Shown here: piece after piece, positions 26,238 through 34,577 of the stretch
Numbering within the stretch: the first letter of the stretch is position 1
How the letters are laid out: each line of letters starts with the position of its first letter
Assembly: GCF_040120695.1 (NCBI RefSeq)
Contig: NZ_JBEEAC010000002.1
Coordinates: 1 to 64,000, forward strand
Direction: 5' to 3'
From: Plantactinospora sp040120695
GTDB taxonomy: Bacteria > Actinomycetota > Actinomycetes > Mycobacteriales > Micromonosporaceae
DNA: 64,000 nucleotides
The notes under the pieces: model-generated
What the model saw: the letters and a program-made list of their open reading frames with translations, nothing else
What the model was told of the DNA's origin: nothing
The model's database searches: none
Translations under genes and position numbers: made by a program

Positions 26238-26921
26238 GTGTTTGGATTCGGGGGGCGCAGATCCCGCAGGCAGCTCGTCAAGGCCGAACTGGGCGAGAGC
26301 TTCGATCACCTGATGCGCGCGGCCACCCACGCGGCGTCCGGGGTCGGGGCAACGGTGGGGCCACAGGCGTACGCCGCCCGGGCCTATCTCGCACCGACGG
26401 CGACCAGGGTGCGGGCGACGGCTTCGGACGGTTGGGAATCGGCGATGACCAGGTTCGCGCCGTTGGCCACGGCCGCCACGGACGGCGCCCGCCAGGCCGG
26501 CTCGGTCGCCCGCAAGGCGAGGTCGAAGAAGATGAGAGCGATGCGGAAGAAGAACTCGATGATGCGTCGACGCTGGCCGGTCCTGACCGGGCTGTTGGTC
26601 GCGGGGGCGGTGGCCGGTGCCATGGGCGCGGTCGCGATGCGGCGGCGCGGGCAGCGCCCGTGGGACGAGTACGACCCGGCGGCCACGCTGGACGCCGTAC
26701 GCGACGACGCGGCCACGATCATGGGCGGCTCGGCGGCCGGCATGACCCGGGAACCCACCGGGCCCAAGTCGGTGCCGACGGCGAAGGACCGCGCGGTGAC
26801 GGCCGGCGAGAAGATCTCGACCGGGCCGATCACCGACGGGGCCAAGAAGGCGGCGCCGAAGAGCGGCGACAAGTCCGACGGACTCCTCGGCACGGCCGCA
26901 TCGCGCAACAGCGGTAACTGA
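26238..26921 (+). CDS. Single-TM basic membrane protein of unknown function
   Basis: 227 residues from GTG 26238, preceded by AGGAGG 9 bp upstream; an ATG at 26202 is a weaker alternative. A helical N-terminus (LVKAELGESFDHLMRAATHAA), a strongly basic linker (RKARSKKMRAMRKKNSMMRRR), one transmembrane helix (VLTGLLVAGAVAGAMGAVAM) and a Lys-rich disordered tail are seen. The layout resembles YtxH-like actinomycete membrane proteins. Function unknown. Confidence 0.75.
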   Translation: MFGFGGRRSRRQLVKAELGESFDHLMRAATHAASGVGATVGPQAYAARAYLAPTATRVRATASDGWESAMTRFAPLATAATDGARQAGSVARKARSKKMRAMRKKNSMMRRRWPVLTGLLVAGAVAGAMGAVAMRRRGQRPWDEYDPAATLDAVRDDAATIMGGSAAGMTREPTGPKSVPTAKDRAVTAGEKISTGPITDGAKKAAPKSGDKSDGLLGTAASRNSGN

Positions 26922-26938
26922 ACGAATCGGCGGATGCC

Positions 26939-27000
26939 GGCGTCCGGGCGAAGCCGCAGGGGCGTCTGGACGAAGCCGCGGTGCGGCGTCCGGACGACGG
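26939..27000. repeat. Three imperfect ~22-bp tandem repeats past a stop codon
   Basis: Three units of the form GGCGTCYGGRCGAAGCCGC begin 18 bp after the stop of the upstream plus-strand gene (26921). Confidence 0.75.
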
Positions 27001-27006
27001 TCACGG

Positions 27007-27035
27007 CGGCGTGGGGCAGATCACGCCCCACGCCG
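27007..27035. terminator. Hairpin terminator between convergent genes
   Basis: A perfect 11-bp inverted repeat (CGGCGTGGGGC with GCCCCACGCCG) around a 7-nt loop lies between the stop at 26921 and the CorA gene end at 27085. It can serve both genes. Confidence 0.75.
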
Positions 27036-27045
27036 CGGCCGTCGA

Positions 27046-27103
27046 CGGAGCTGGATCAGAGCCGGCGGTTGCGGCGGAGCTGGATCAGAGCCAGCGGTTG
27101 CGG
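27046..27103. repeat. 29-bp tandem duplication covering the 3' end of the CorA gene
   Basis: Two 29-bp copies (27046-27074 and 27075-27103) differ at one base. The second contains the stop codon and last codons of the minus-strand CorA gene; the first is an extra copy just beyond the stop. Confidence 0.9.
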
Positions 27104-28236
27104 CGGAACCAGCGGTAGAGGCCGAGCGAGATCAGCAGCATCAGCGCGAGTACCACCGGATAGCCGTACTTCCACCCGGTCTCCGGCATGAAGTCGAAGT
27201 TCATCCCGTAGATGCCGGCGATCGCGGTCCAGACCGCGGCGATGGCGGCCCAGGCGGCAATCTTGCGCATGTCGTTGTTCTGGTCGACCGTCACCTGGGC
27301 CAGCCGGGCCTGGAGTATCGAGTTGAGCAGGTCGTCGTAGGAGTTGACCTGCTCGACCGTGCGGGTCAGGTGGTCCTGCACGTCCCGGAAGTACCGCCGG
27401 ATCTCCTTCGGCACGTCCCGGTTGACCTGCGCGGTCAGCGTCATCATCGGGCGTTGCAGCGGGCCGACCGCCCGCTTGAACTCGACGAGTTCCCGTTTCA
27501 TCTGGTAGATGCGCTGGATCCGGCCGTGTGCCTGCCGGGCGAAGACCTCGCCCTCCAGCACGTCCAGGTCGTCGCCGACCCGGTCGGTCACCTCCAGGTA
27601 GACGTCCACCACCCGGTCCGTGACCGCGTACGCCACCGCCCACGGCCCCTGGCGCAGGATCTCCTGCCGCGCCTCCAGTTCGGAGCGGACCGGCGCCAGC
27701 CGGCAGGCGTCGCCGTGCCGCACGGTGAGCACGAAGTTCGGCCCGATGAAGAGCATCACCTGGCCGGTCTCGATCACGTCGGAGTTCTCGGTCAGTTCGC
27801 CTTTCCGGACATACCGAACGGTACGCAGCACCAGGAAGTGGACGTCGCCGAAGTGTTCCAGCTTGGGGCGCTGCTCCGCCTTGACGGCATCCTCGACGGC
27901 AAGTTCGTGCAGCCCGTACGCCGCCGCGATGCCGGCCATCTCCGCCTGGCTCGGCTCGTGCAGGCCGAGCCACACGAAGGCGCCGGGCCGCTTCCGCGCG
28001 GCGTCCAGCGCCTCGGCGTAACCGATCTGCCCCGGCTGGCGTACGCCGTCGACGTAGAGTCCGCAGTCGACCACACCGAGCCCGTCCGGCCGGCGGCTCG
28101 CCGGGTTTCGTTGCTGGCCGGCCTCGGTGCTCAGCATCCGGGTCATCGCCGCGCGTACCGGCGCCGTCCAGGCCCGGGGTCTCTGCCGACTGTTCCCACT
28201 GACCGCCACTCGATCGGAATCGGTCTGATCCGGCAT
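27085..28236 (-). CDS. corA: CorA-family magnesium/divalent cation transporter
   Basis: 383 residues from ATG 28236; a GTG two codons upstream (28242) is equally possible. A long cytoplasmic N-terminal domain (FVWLGLHEPSQAEMAGIAAAYGLHELAVEDAV) and stalk helix are followed by two C-terminal transmembrane helices with the selectivity motif YGMNFDFMPE between them. CorA channels import Mg2+ or Co2+ as pentamers. The basic end RWFRRNRW is typical. Confidence 0.92.
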   Translation of the reverse strand: MPDQTDSDRVAVSGNSRQRPRAWTAPVRAAMTRMLSTEAGQQRNPASRRPDGLGVVDCGLYVDGVRQPGQIGYAEALDAARKRPGAFVWLGLHEPSQAEMAGIAAAYGLHELAVEDAVKAEQRPKLEHFGDVHFLVLRTVRYVRKGELTENSDVIETGQVMLFIGPNFVLTVRHGDACRLAPVRSELEARQEILRQGPWAVAYAVTDRVVDVYLEVTDRVGDDLDVLEGEVFARQAHGRIQRIYQMKRELVEFKRAVGPLQRPMMTLTAQVNRDVPKEIRRYFRDVQDHLTRTVEQVNSYDDLLNSILQARLAQVTVDQNNDMRKIAAWAAIAAVWTAIAGIYGMNFDFMPETGWKYGYPVVLALMLLISLGLYRWFRRNRWL

Positions 28237-28556
28237 CGTCACCGCCCCCTTTCGGCCTGTTCGGGTGCGGGTTGCAGCGTACGCCGTCGCCGCTCGACGG
28301 CGGACATGTCGCGGATCACCCCAGCCCACCCCCCGACGGCCGCACCGCCGGATGCCTTCGTCCGGACGGCTTCGCCCGGTCAAGGGCTGTCGAGGGCTGG
28401 CGAGGGCTGACGATGGCGGGCCCGGCTCCGGGGTGGCTGCCGAAAAGTGGCGCCGGGTGGACCGTCCACGTCGGGGGGTAAAGGTGCGGACGGCCCACCC
28501 GGCACCTGGGGGGCGGGGGTTCTGCTCCGGGCGCGCCAGCCGCAGCCGGAGACCCG

Positions 28557-28584
28557 CCGTCGTTCCGGGGGGGCGGAACGACGG
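28557..28584. terminator. Stem-loop, possible terminator
   Basis: CCGTCGTTCC pairs with GGAACGACGG around a G-rich 8-nt loop. There is no clear U tract, so its role (terminator of the minus-strand aminotransferase, or a leader hairpin for corA) is uncertain. Confidence 0.5.
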
Positions 28585-28664
28585 CCTCCACACGAGTGGC
28601 GCTCGCAGCATTGTGAGCCTGCTACCGGCGCGTAGGAAGACCTGAATTCGCCGGCGGCCACTAT

Positions 28665-28680
28665 TGTCAGATATCTGACA
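28665..28680. promoter_or_regulatory. Perfect 16-bp palindrome, operator candidate
   Basis: TGTCAGATATCTGACA equals its own reverse complement. It is AT-rich in a GC-rich background, as expected for a dimeric repressor site. The nearest downstream starts are corA (430 bp away, minus strand) and none on the plus strand. GntR-type repressors use sites of this style. Confidence 0.55.
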
Positions 28681-28817
28681 GGACACTCCCCAGAACCGAC
28701 CGAATGGCCAGAAAGCCGCCCATCGATGCGAGCGGTCCCCGGGGCACGAACCACCGGCGGCGTCCGCCCGATGTTCGCACCCCGGCATCCGGCACAACCG
28801 GTCGGCCGGGGACGCCG

Positions 28818-29912
28818 CTACTCGCGTACCGCCCCTACCGCGTCGGCGAGCCGGCGGACCCCCTCGTCGATCTGGTCCACGGTCACCCCGGAGTACGCCA
28901 GCCGCAGCGCGTGCTGGCCGCCCTCCACCAGGAAGTCGCTGCCCTTGACCACCGTGACGCCGCGCTCGGCCGCGGCCGGCGCGAGCCGGTCCGCCCGCAC
29001 GTTCTGCGGCAGCTCCACCCAGAGGAAGTAGCCGCCGTTCGGCTCGGTGAACCGCGCGTCCGGAATGTGCTCGCGCAGCGCGGCGGCCAGGGCTGCGGCC
29101 CGCTCGCCGAGAGCGGTGCTGACGGTGCGGATCGACCGCTCCAGGTCACCGTTGACACAGAACTGGTGCACGATCGCCTGGGCCACCATCCCGGGCGAGA
29201 TGTAGAGGTTCGTCGCCTCCTTGGCGATCTCCGCGATCAGCGGGGCCGGACCGACCAGGTAGCCGACCCGGACCCCCGGGCAGACCGTCTTGGTGAAGCT
29301 GGACGCGTGCACCACCCGGCCCTGCCGGTCGAGCGAGAGCATCGAGGGCAGCGGCTCACCCCGGAACCGGACATCCGCGTACGGGTCGTCCTCGAAGATC
29401 GTGAAGTCGTACTCGACGGCCAGGTCGAGCAGGGTCTGCCGCTTCTCCTCCGACAGGGTCACCCCGGCCGGGTTCTGAAAGTTGGGGATGATGTGCGCCA
29501 GCTTCGGGCGCACCCCGGATTCGAGCAGTTTGCCCAGCTCGTCGGTGTCGATCCCGTCCGGCTGGATGGTGACCGGGTGCAGTTCGCCGCCCTGGCGTTG
29601 CAGGTTGAGCAGGGTCCGGTCGTAGGTCGGCCGCTCCACCACCACGGCGTCACCGGGGCGTACCAGGTGTTGGAAGAGGAACGCGTCGGCCTGGAGCGAC
29701 CCGTTGGTGACGAGAACCTGGTCGACCTCGACGCCGTGCTTGTCGGCGATCCACTTCCGCAGGGGTGGGTATCCGACGGATGTCCCGTACCCGGTGATGC
29801 CGGCCGGATCGGCGTCGAAGGCGCGGCCCGCCGCGGCCTTCAACCCCGCGATGTCGACGATGTCCAGCGACGGCGCCCCACGGGCGAAGGAGATCAGCTG
29901 CTCGACAGTCAT
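28818..29912 (-). CDS. PLP-dependent aminotransferase, class I/II (LysN/MocR-like)
   Basis: 364 residues; ATG 29912 is the natural start (an upstream frame extension to 29957 adds an unlikely leader). Fold-type I features: GITGYGTSVGYPPLRKWIA, VTNGSLQADAFLF, ERPTYDRTLL, PNFQNPAGVTLS, FEDDPYADVRF, and the PLP lysine in SSFTKTVCPGVRVGYL. Closest to 2-aminoadipate/aromatic transaminases. The amino donor and substrate are not predictable. Confidence 0.88.
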   Translation of the reverse strand: MTVEQLISFARGAPSLDIVDIAGLKAAAGRAFDADPAGITGYGTSVGYPPLRKWIADKHGVEVDQVLVTNGSLQADAFLFQHLVRPGDAVVVERPTYDRTLLNLQRQGGELHPVTIQPDGIDTDELGKLLESGVRPKLAHIIPNFQNPAGVTLSEEKRQTLLDLAVEYDFTIFEDDPYADVRFRGEPLPSMLSLDRQGRVVHASSFTKTVCPGVRVGYLVGPAPLIAEIAKEATNLYISPGMVAQAIVHQFCVNGDLERSIRTVSTALGERAAALAAALREHIPDARFTEPNGGYFLWVELPQNVRADRLAPAAAERGVTVVKGSDFLVEGGQHALRLAYSGVTVDQIDEGVRRLADAVGAVRE

Positions 29913-30051
29913 GACTACCCAGCGTACGGGCGCCGCCAGCGTCCCGGGCAGAGGCACGACAATGTCCGTATCTTGGGCGACCGGAACCCTGCCGGCGGGC
30001 GATTCGCCCCGGCTGGTGCCGATCGTCCCCGTCGACGAGCGGCGAAGACGG

Positions 30052-30447
30052 TCAGATCGAGGCGACCGCCGGGGCGCCGACCCAGACCCGGACGATGTCC
30101 CGGACCGAGATCATCCCGACCACCTCGTCGCCGTCCAACACCACCAGGTGCCGGAAGCCGCCCCGGGACATCGCCTCGGCCGCCTCGTGCACGGTCCAGT
30201 CCGGCCCGGCGTAGACCACGTCCCAGGTCAGGTGCGCGCCGGTCCGTTCGACGTCGACGTCGAGGCCGGCGCCGACGGCCTTGAGCACGTCGCGTTCGGT
30301 CATGATGCCGACGCCCTCGGAGTCGGGGTCGACGACGACCGCCGAGCCGACGCCCCGGGCGGCCATCATCTCGGCGGCCTGCCGGAGCGTGTGCTCCGGA
30401 CCGACCATCAGAACATTTCCGGACATCGCTTCACGTACCCGCATCAC
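30052..30447 (-). CDS. Paired CBS-domain protein
   Basis: 131 residues, GTG 30447 followed immediately by ATG 30444. Two CBS motifs in tandem: MSGNVLMVGPEHTLRQAAEMM...GIMTERDVLK and AGPDWTVHEAAEAMSRGGFRHLVVLDGDEVVGMISVRDIV. Stand-alone CBS pairs bind adenine nucleotides and act as sensors. Partner unknown. Confidence 0.88.
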   Translation of the reverse strand: MMRVREAMSGNVLMVGPEHTLRQAAEMMAARGVGSAVVVDPDSEGVGIMTERDVLKAVGAGLDVDVERTGAHLTWDVVYAGPDWTVHEAAEAMSRGGFRHLVVLDGDEVVGMISVRDIVRVWVGAPAVASI

Positions 30448-30557
30448 TCATCACAACCTCGCGGACGGGGACACCGGTCAGGGACAGACTGGACGCTCAC
30501 CCGGACAACCACAAGCGGCGGTGTGGCCGGCGGGACCGGGGTGGCTAGTCTCGACCC

Positions 30558-31007
30558 GTGTCCACGGAGCCCCTACGCTGCGCCGGAGCCCTGATCGTCG
30601 ACGACGAGGGCCGGATCTTCTTCCAGCGACGGTCCCCCCATCGGAAGCTCTTTCCCAACACCTGGGACATCGTCGGTGGTCACCTCGAACCGGGCGAGAC
30701 GGTCGAGGAGGCACTGTTCCGCGAGGTCACCGAGGAGACCGGCTGGACCGTCTCGCTGGTGCTGGGCACCGTCGGCGAGTACCGGTACATCCCCGACGAC
30801 GGCATCGAGCGGATCGAGACCGAGTTCCTCGTCCGGGTCGACGGCGACCTCGGCCGCCCCCGGCTGGAGGTGGGCAAGCACACCGAGTTCCGGTGGCTCG
30901 CCGAGGACGAGATCGGGCTGCTCGACGAGCACCGCGACGTCAACGACGGACTGATCCGGCGGATCGCGGAGGACGGCTTCCGCGCCCTGCACCTGATCGG
31001 CCTGTGA
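30558..31007 (+). CDS. Nudix hydrolase
   Basis: 149 residues from GTG 30558. The Nudix box is complete: GGHLEPGETVEEALF then REVTEETGW (pattern GX5EX7REUXEEXGU). It hydrolyses nucleoside diphosphates linked to another group; the substrate is unknown. Its TGA overlaps the GTG of the next gene (GTGA), so the two are coupled. Confidence 0.9.
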   Translation: MSTEPLRCAGALIVDDEGRIFFQRRSPHRKLFPNTWDIVGGHLEPGETVEEALFREVTEETGWTVSLVLGTVGEYRYIPDDGIERIETEFLVRVDGDLGRPRLEVGKHTEFRWLAEDEIGLLDEHRDVNDGLIRRIAEDGFRALHLIGL

Positions 31008-31843
31008 ACGACCTCGTCCCGCTCGCCCCGCACCAGGCCGCCGCGCTGGTCGGGCCGGCCGTCGACCGCGTCTTCCGGTCCGTCATGGCCACCACCCGGA
31101 TCCGGGGTGGAGCCGAGCTGGTCCAGAGCTACGGCGGTCCGGCCGCGACCGGCTTCCTGATCGACTTCCGGACCAGGCTCGCCGCACCCGGCGGCATCGT
31201 CGACGACACCGGGCTGGCCGCCCTGCTCCGCTACGGCGACCCGGCCGAGTGCCAGCGGGCGCTGGACAAGCAGGTCGCGCACGGGATGCTGTACCGGCGG
31301 CCGGACGGCGGCGTCCTGGCCACCGAGCGCGGCCGGGCCTTTCTGGCCGAACTCGCCGCGCTGCACGCCGAGGTGACCGGGGAGCTCTGGGCGGCGCACC
31401 CCGAACGGATACGCGGGCTCGTCGGCACCCTCGGCCGACTGCTCTCGGCCGCGCTCGACGAACTGTGGCCCGCCGAGGTCGGCACCCCGGGCCCCGGGCA
31501 CGGGCACCTGCCTCCCGCGCCCGTCGAGACCGTCCCGGTCGAGGGGCCGACCGACGGGCGGGCGTTCGCGGCGATGGCACCGCCGTACGAGCCGGACGGC
31601 ACCCCGCCGGGCGTACTGCTGCTCAATCGGCTCGGCACGCTGCGGTACCACCGCGCCGACGCGCACGCCGCCGCGTGGCAGGCCGCCGGGCACACCGCCC
31701 GGAGCATCGTTGAACTCGCGGCGGGACCGGAACGGCTCGCCATCGAGCTGGAGACGGACCGCCGGGCGGCCGGCCCGTACGCCGCGCTGACCCCGGCCGA
31801 ACGGCTGCGCCTCCTCGCAGACCTGGCCGCGCTGCCCGGCTGA
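31004..31843 (+). CDS. Conserved actinomycete protein, possible winged-helix domain
   Basis: 279 residues from GTG 31004, overlapping the Nudix stop. All-alpha N-terminal half (LAPHQAAALVGPAVDRVF) followed by KQVAHGMLYRRPDGGVLATERGRAFLAEL, a pattern like a winged-helix recognition region. C-terminal helices include YHRADAHAAAWQAAGHTARSI. It resembles SCO6745-type proteins of unknown function. The last nine codons are tandemly repeated past the stop. Confidence 0.65.
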   Translation: MNDLVPLAPHQAAALVGPAVDRVFRSVMATTRIRGGAELVQSYGGPAATGFLIDFRTRLAAPGGIVDDTGLAALLRYGDPAECQRALDKQVAHGMLYRRPDGGVLATERGRAFLAELAALHAEVTGELWAAHPERIRGLVGTLGRLLSAALDELWPAEVGTPGPGHGHLPPAPVETVPVEGPTDGRAFAAMAPPYEPDGTPPGVLLLNRLGTLRYHRADAHAAAWQAAGHTARSIVELAAGPERLAIELETDRRAAGPYAALTPAERLRLLADLAALPG

Positions 31844-31924
31844 GCCGACAAGACCACGCTGCCCGGCTGAGCCGACCTGGCCGCGCTGCCCGGCTGAGCC
31901 GACCTGGCCGTGCTGCCCGGCTGA
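31817..31924. repeat. Four 27-bp tandem units starting at a gene's 3' end
   Basis: Units 31817-31843, 31844-31870, 31871-31897 and 31898-31924. The first is the last nine codons including TGA of the upstream gene; each later unit repeats that end, including TGA, with few substitutions (second unit most diverged). Confidence 0.92.
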
Positions 31925-32025
31925 ACACCCGGACCTGGATTGCCGGGCCGTTCGCCGGGAATTCGTACCGCTGGCCCGCGGCGCTATCCTCCGTGCGTCG
32001 GACGTGTCGCGAGAGAGGACCCGGA

Positions 32026-32757
32026 ATGATCGGTGTGGTACTGGCCGCTGGAGCGGGTCGCCGGCTGCGGCCGTACACCGACACCCTGCCCAAGGCACTC
32101 ATTCCGGTCGACGGCGACACCACGATCCTCGACATCGCGCTGCGCAACCTGGCCGAGGTCGGGCTGACCGACGTGACCGTGGTGGTCGGATACGCGGCCG
32201 AGGCGGTACGGGCCCGGCAGGCCGCCCTGGCCGACCGGTACGGGGTCAAGCTCACCCTGGTGCACAACGATCGGGCCGAGGAGTGGAACAACGCGTACTC
32301 GCTCTGGCTGGCCCGGGAACACTTCGCCCAGGGCGCACTGCTCGTCAACGGCGACACCGTGCACCCGGTCGACGTGGAGCGGACCCTGCTCGCCCAGCGC
32401 GGCCCCGGCATCCTGCTCGCGGTCGACACCGTCAAGAAGCTCGCCGACGAGGAGATGAAGACCGTCCTCGACGACTCCGGCCAACTCGTCCGGATCAGCA
32501 AGCTGATCGACCCGGCGCAGGCGTACGGGGAGTACATCGGGGCGACCCTGATCGAATCCCGGGTCGCCGGTGAGCTGGCGGACGCGCTGGAAGCGACCTG
32601 GCGGCGCGATCCGAACCTCTACTACGAGGACGGCTACCAGGAGTTCGCGCAGCGCGGCGGCGAGGTGCGGGCGGCACCCATCGGCGACCTGCCCTGGGTC
32701 GAGGTCGACAACCACGAGGACCTGACCCGAGCCCAGGAGATCGCATGCCACTACTAG
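32026..32757 (+). CDS. Sugar/alcohol-phosphate nucleotidyltransferase
   Basis: 243 residues from ATG 32026. The N-terminus VVLAAGAGRRLRPYTDTLPKAL is the classic NTP-transferase signature of LicC and inositol-phosphate cytidylyltransferases. NDRAEEWNNAYSLWLA and LLVNGDTVHP complete the active site. It should activate a phosphorylated alcohol as a CDP (or other NDP) derivative. It overlaps the next gene by 13 bp in a three-gene operon. Confidence 0.85.
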   Translation: MIGVVLAAGAGRRLRPYTDTLPKALIPVDGDTTILDIALRNLAEVGLTDVTVVVGYAAEAVRARQAALADRYGVKLTLVHNDRAEEWNNAYSLWLAREHFAQGALLVNGDTVHPVDVERTLLAQRGPGILLAVDTVKKLADEEMKTVLDDSGQLVRISKLIDPAQAYGEYIGATLIESRVAGELADALEATWRRDPNLYYEDGYQEFAQRGGEVRAAPIGDLPWVEVDNHEDLTRAQEIACHY

Positions 32758-33812
32758 CCCGTACCGTCAACACTCCGCTCGTGATCGACGTGCGTCGCGG
32801 CGCCATCGCGGACCTCGGCACGCTGCTGGCCGACCGGCGGATTTCGGCCGGCGGCGAGGTGGCGGTGGTGGTCGGCCCCGGGCAGGGCGAGCGGATCGCC
32901 GAGCTGTGCCGGCCCGGCCTCGGCAACGCCGATGTCTTCACGGTGACCGGCGGCACCCTGGACGCCGCCCAGGAACTCGGCGAGAACCTGCGCCGCCGCT
33001 CCTACGACGCGGTGGTGGGGATCGGCGGCGGCAAGACCATCGACACCGCGAAGTGGGCCGCCTCGCGCTACGGCATCCCGATGGTGAGCGTGGCGACCAG
33101 CCTGGCGCACGACGGGATCGCCTCGCCGACCGCCTCGCTCGACCACGACGGCGGCAAGGGCTCCTACGGGGTACACATCCCGATCGCCATCGTGGTCGAC
33201 CTGGATTTCGTGGAGAACGGCCCGGACCGGCAGACCCAGGCCGGGATCGGGGACGCGCTGAGCAACCTCAGTGCGGTCGCGGACTGGGAGCTGGCCCATC
33301 GGGTACGCGCCGAGCCGATCGACGGGCTCGCCGTCACGCTGGCCCGCGCCGGGGCCGAGGCCCTGATCAACCACCCCGGAAAGATCACCGACGACGCCTT
33401 CCTGACCACCCTGGCCGAGGCGCTGATCCTGGGCGGGATCGCCTCCTCGATCTGCGGCTCGACCCGGCCGGTCAGCGGCGGCTGCCACGAGATCTCGCAC
33501 GCGCTGGACCGGCTCAACCCGGGCACCGCGTCGCATGGCGAGCAGGTCGGGCTCGGCGCGCTCTTCTGCACGTACCTCCGGGGCGACCTGGAGCGGTTCG
33601 GCCAGCTCGCCTCCTGCCTGCACCGACACGGGCTACCCACCACCCCGGCCGAGCTGGGGCTAGCCGCCGAGGAGTTCGTGGCCGCCGTCCACTATGCCCC
33701 GAACACCCGCCCGGATCGGTACACGGTGCTGGAGCACCTCGACCTGCCTCCTGCCGCGATCGGTGAGCGGCTGGCAAACTACCTCGATGCACTCCGCGAA
33801 CATCTCGGCTGA
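32745..33812 (+). CDS. Glycerol-1-phosphate dehydrogenase-like (Fe/Zn alcohol dehydrogenase family)
   Basis: 355 residues from ATG 32745. The nucleotide-binding motif is VVGIGGGKTIDTAKWAA, then VATSLAHDGIASPTASL. Metal ligands are expected at IGDALSNLSA and in CHEISHALD and ASHGEQVGLG. The layout matches the EgsA/AraM group that reduces dihydroxyacetone phosphate to sn-glycerol-1-phosphate rather than ordinary alcohol dehydrogenases. It sits between a nucleotidyltransferase and a CDP-alcohol phosphatidyltransferase, overlapping both. Confidence 0.82.
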   Translation: MPLLARTVNTPLVIDVRRGAIADLGTLLADRRISAGGEVAVVVGPGQGERIAELCRPGLGNADVFTVTGGTLDAAQELGENLRRRSYDAVVGIGGGKTIDTAKWAASRYGIPMVSVATSLAHDGIASPTASLDHDGGKGSYGVHIPIAIVVDLDFVENGPDRQTQAGIGDALSNLSAVADWELAHRVRAEPIDGLAVTLARAGAEALINHPGKITDDAFLTTLAEALILGGIASSICGSTRPVSGGCHEISHALDRLNPGTASHGEQVGLGALFCTYLRGDLERFGQLASCLHRHGLPTTPAELGLAAEEFVAAVHYAPNTRPDRYTVLEHLDLPPAAIGERLANYLDALREHLG

Positions 33813-34515
33813 CCCGGTGTCCCCGCCCACCGCCACCGACTTCTACCGGGTCAACCGCGGCGGGGGCCTGTTCAGCGAGGCGATCAGCCAGCGCATCGGC
33901 GCCGCCCTGGCCCTGGCCGCGCACCGGACGGGGTTGCCGCCCACCGCGCTGACCATGGCCAACCTGGTGCTCGGGCTGGCGGTCTCGGTGACCGTGGTGG
34001 CCCTGGCCGGGCCGGTTGCCGCCGGAGAGGTGCCAGCCTGGGCGGTCGGGCTGGCCGCACTGCTCGGCTGGCAACTGGCGTACGCCCTGGACTGCGCGGA
34101 CGGGCAGCTCGCCCGGGTCACCGGCCAGGGCAGCCCGGCCGGCGCCCGGGTGGACGTGCTCTGTGACGTGGCGGCCCAGATCGCGCTGGTGACCGCGCTG
34201 TCGGCGACGGCCGTCGCGCAGCGACCCGCGACGCCGGTCTGGCTGGTCGCGGCGTTCGCCGGTACCTGGATGGTCAACCTGGTGACCTCGGTGATGGCGG
34301 CCGGCCCGAACACGGCCAGCATGGTCACCTCGACCTCGCTGCCGGTACGGCTGGTGAAGCTGATCCGGGACTACGGTGCGGTGATCTTCGTGGCCGCTCT
34401 GATCCTCGCCGTCGTGCCGGAATGGACGACCTGGCTGATCGCCGCGTTCACCCTCGTCAACGGCGGCTTCCTGCTGGCCAGCATCGCCTTCTCCGCCCGC
34501 GCCTCACTCCGCTGA
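33787..34515 (+). CDS. CDP-alcohol phosphatidyltransferase family membrane protein
   Basis: 242 residues from ATG 33787, overlapping the previous gene by 26 bp. The family signature D-x2-DG-x2-AR-x8-G-x3-D-x3-D is complete: DCADGQLAR, then G, ARVD, VLCD (residues ~101-126). About six transmembrane helices. It transfers a phospho-alcohol from a CDP donor to a membrane acceptor, or a phosphatidyl group to an alcohol. Last gene of the operon, followed by a perfect hairpin. Confidence 0.87.
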   Translation: MHSANISADPVSPPTATDFYRVNRGGGLFSEAISQRIGAALALAAHRTGLPPTALTMANLVLGLAVSVTVVALAGPVAAGEVPAWAVGLAALLGWQLAYALDCADGQLARVTGQGSPAGARVDVLCDVAAQIALVTALSATAVAQRPATPVWLVAAFAGTWMVNLVTSVMAAGPNTASMVTSTSLPVRLVKLIRDYGAVIFVAALILAVVPEWTTWLIAAFTLVNGGFLLASIAFSARASLR

Positions 34516-34518
34516 GGT

Positions 34519-34541
34519 GTAAGGAAGGGCCCCTTCCTTAC
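34519..34541. terminator. Perfect palindromic bidirectional terminator
   Basis: GTAAGGAAGGG and its complement CCCTTCCTTAC are separated by one C. It lies between the convergent CDP-alcohol transferase and GT4 genes. Confidence 0.8.
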
Positions 34542-34577
34542 ATGCCGGTGTAGACGTCACATGCCGGTGTAGACGTC
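34540..34577. repeat. 19-bp tandem duplication at the 3' end of the GT4 gene
   Basis: ACATGCCGGTGTAGACGTC occurs at 34540-34558 and 34559-34577. The second copy encodes the last residues of the minus-strand GT4 gene, and the stop (34557-34559) straddles the copy junction. Confidence 0.92.

Larger units (their letters stand above)
28237..28817. other. Long intergenic region upstream of the CorA gene
   Basis: 581 bp without a supported gene; frames here lack domains and natural composition. It holds a 10-bp stem-loop (arms 28557-28566 and 28575-28584) and a perfect 16-bp palindrome (28665-28680), both listed separately. Confidence 0.5.

Noticed and set aside
31853..32757. Frames on both strands across the 27-bp repeat array
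   Set aside because: Open only because each unit repeats the same codons; no start or domain.
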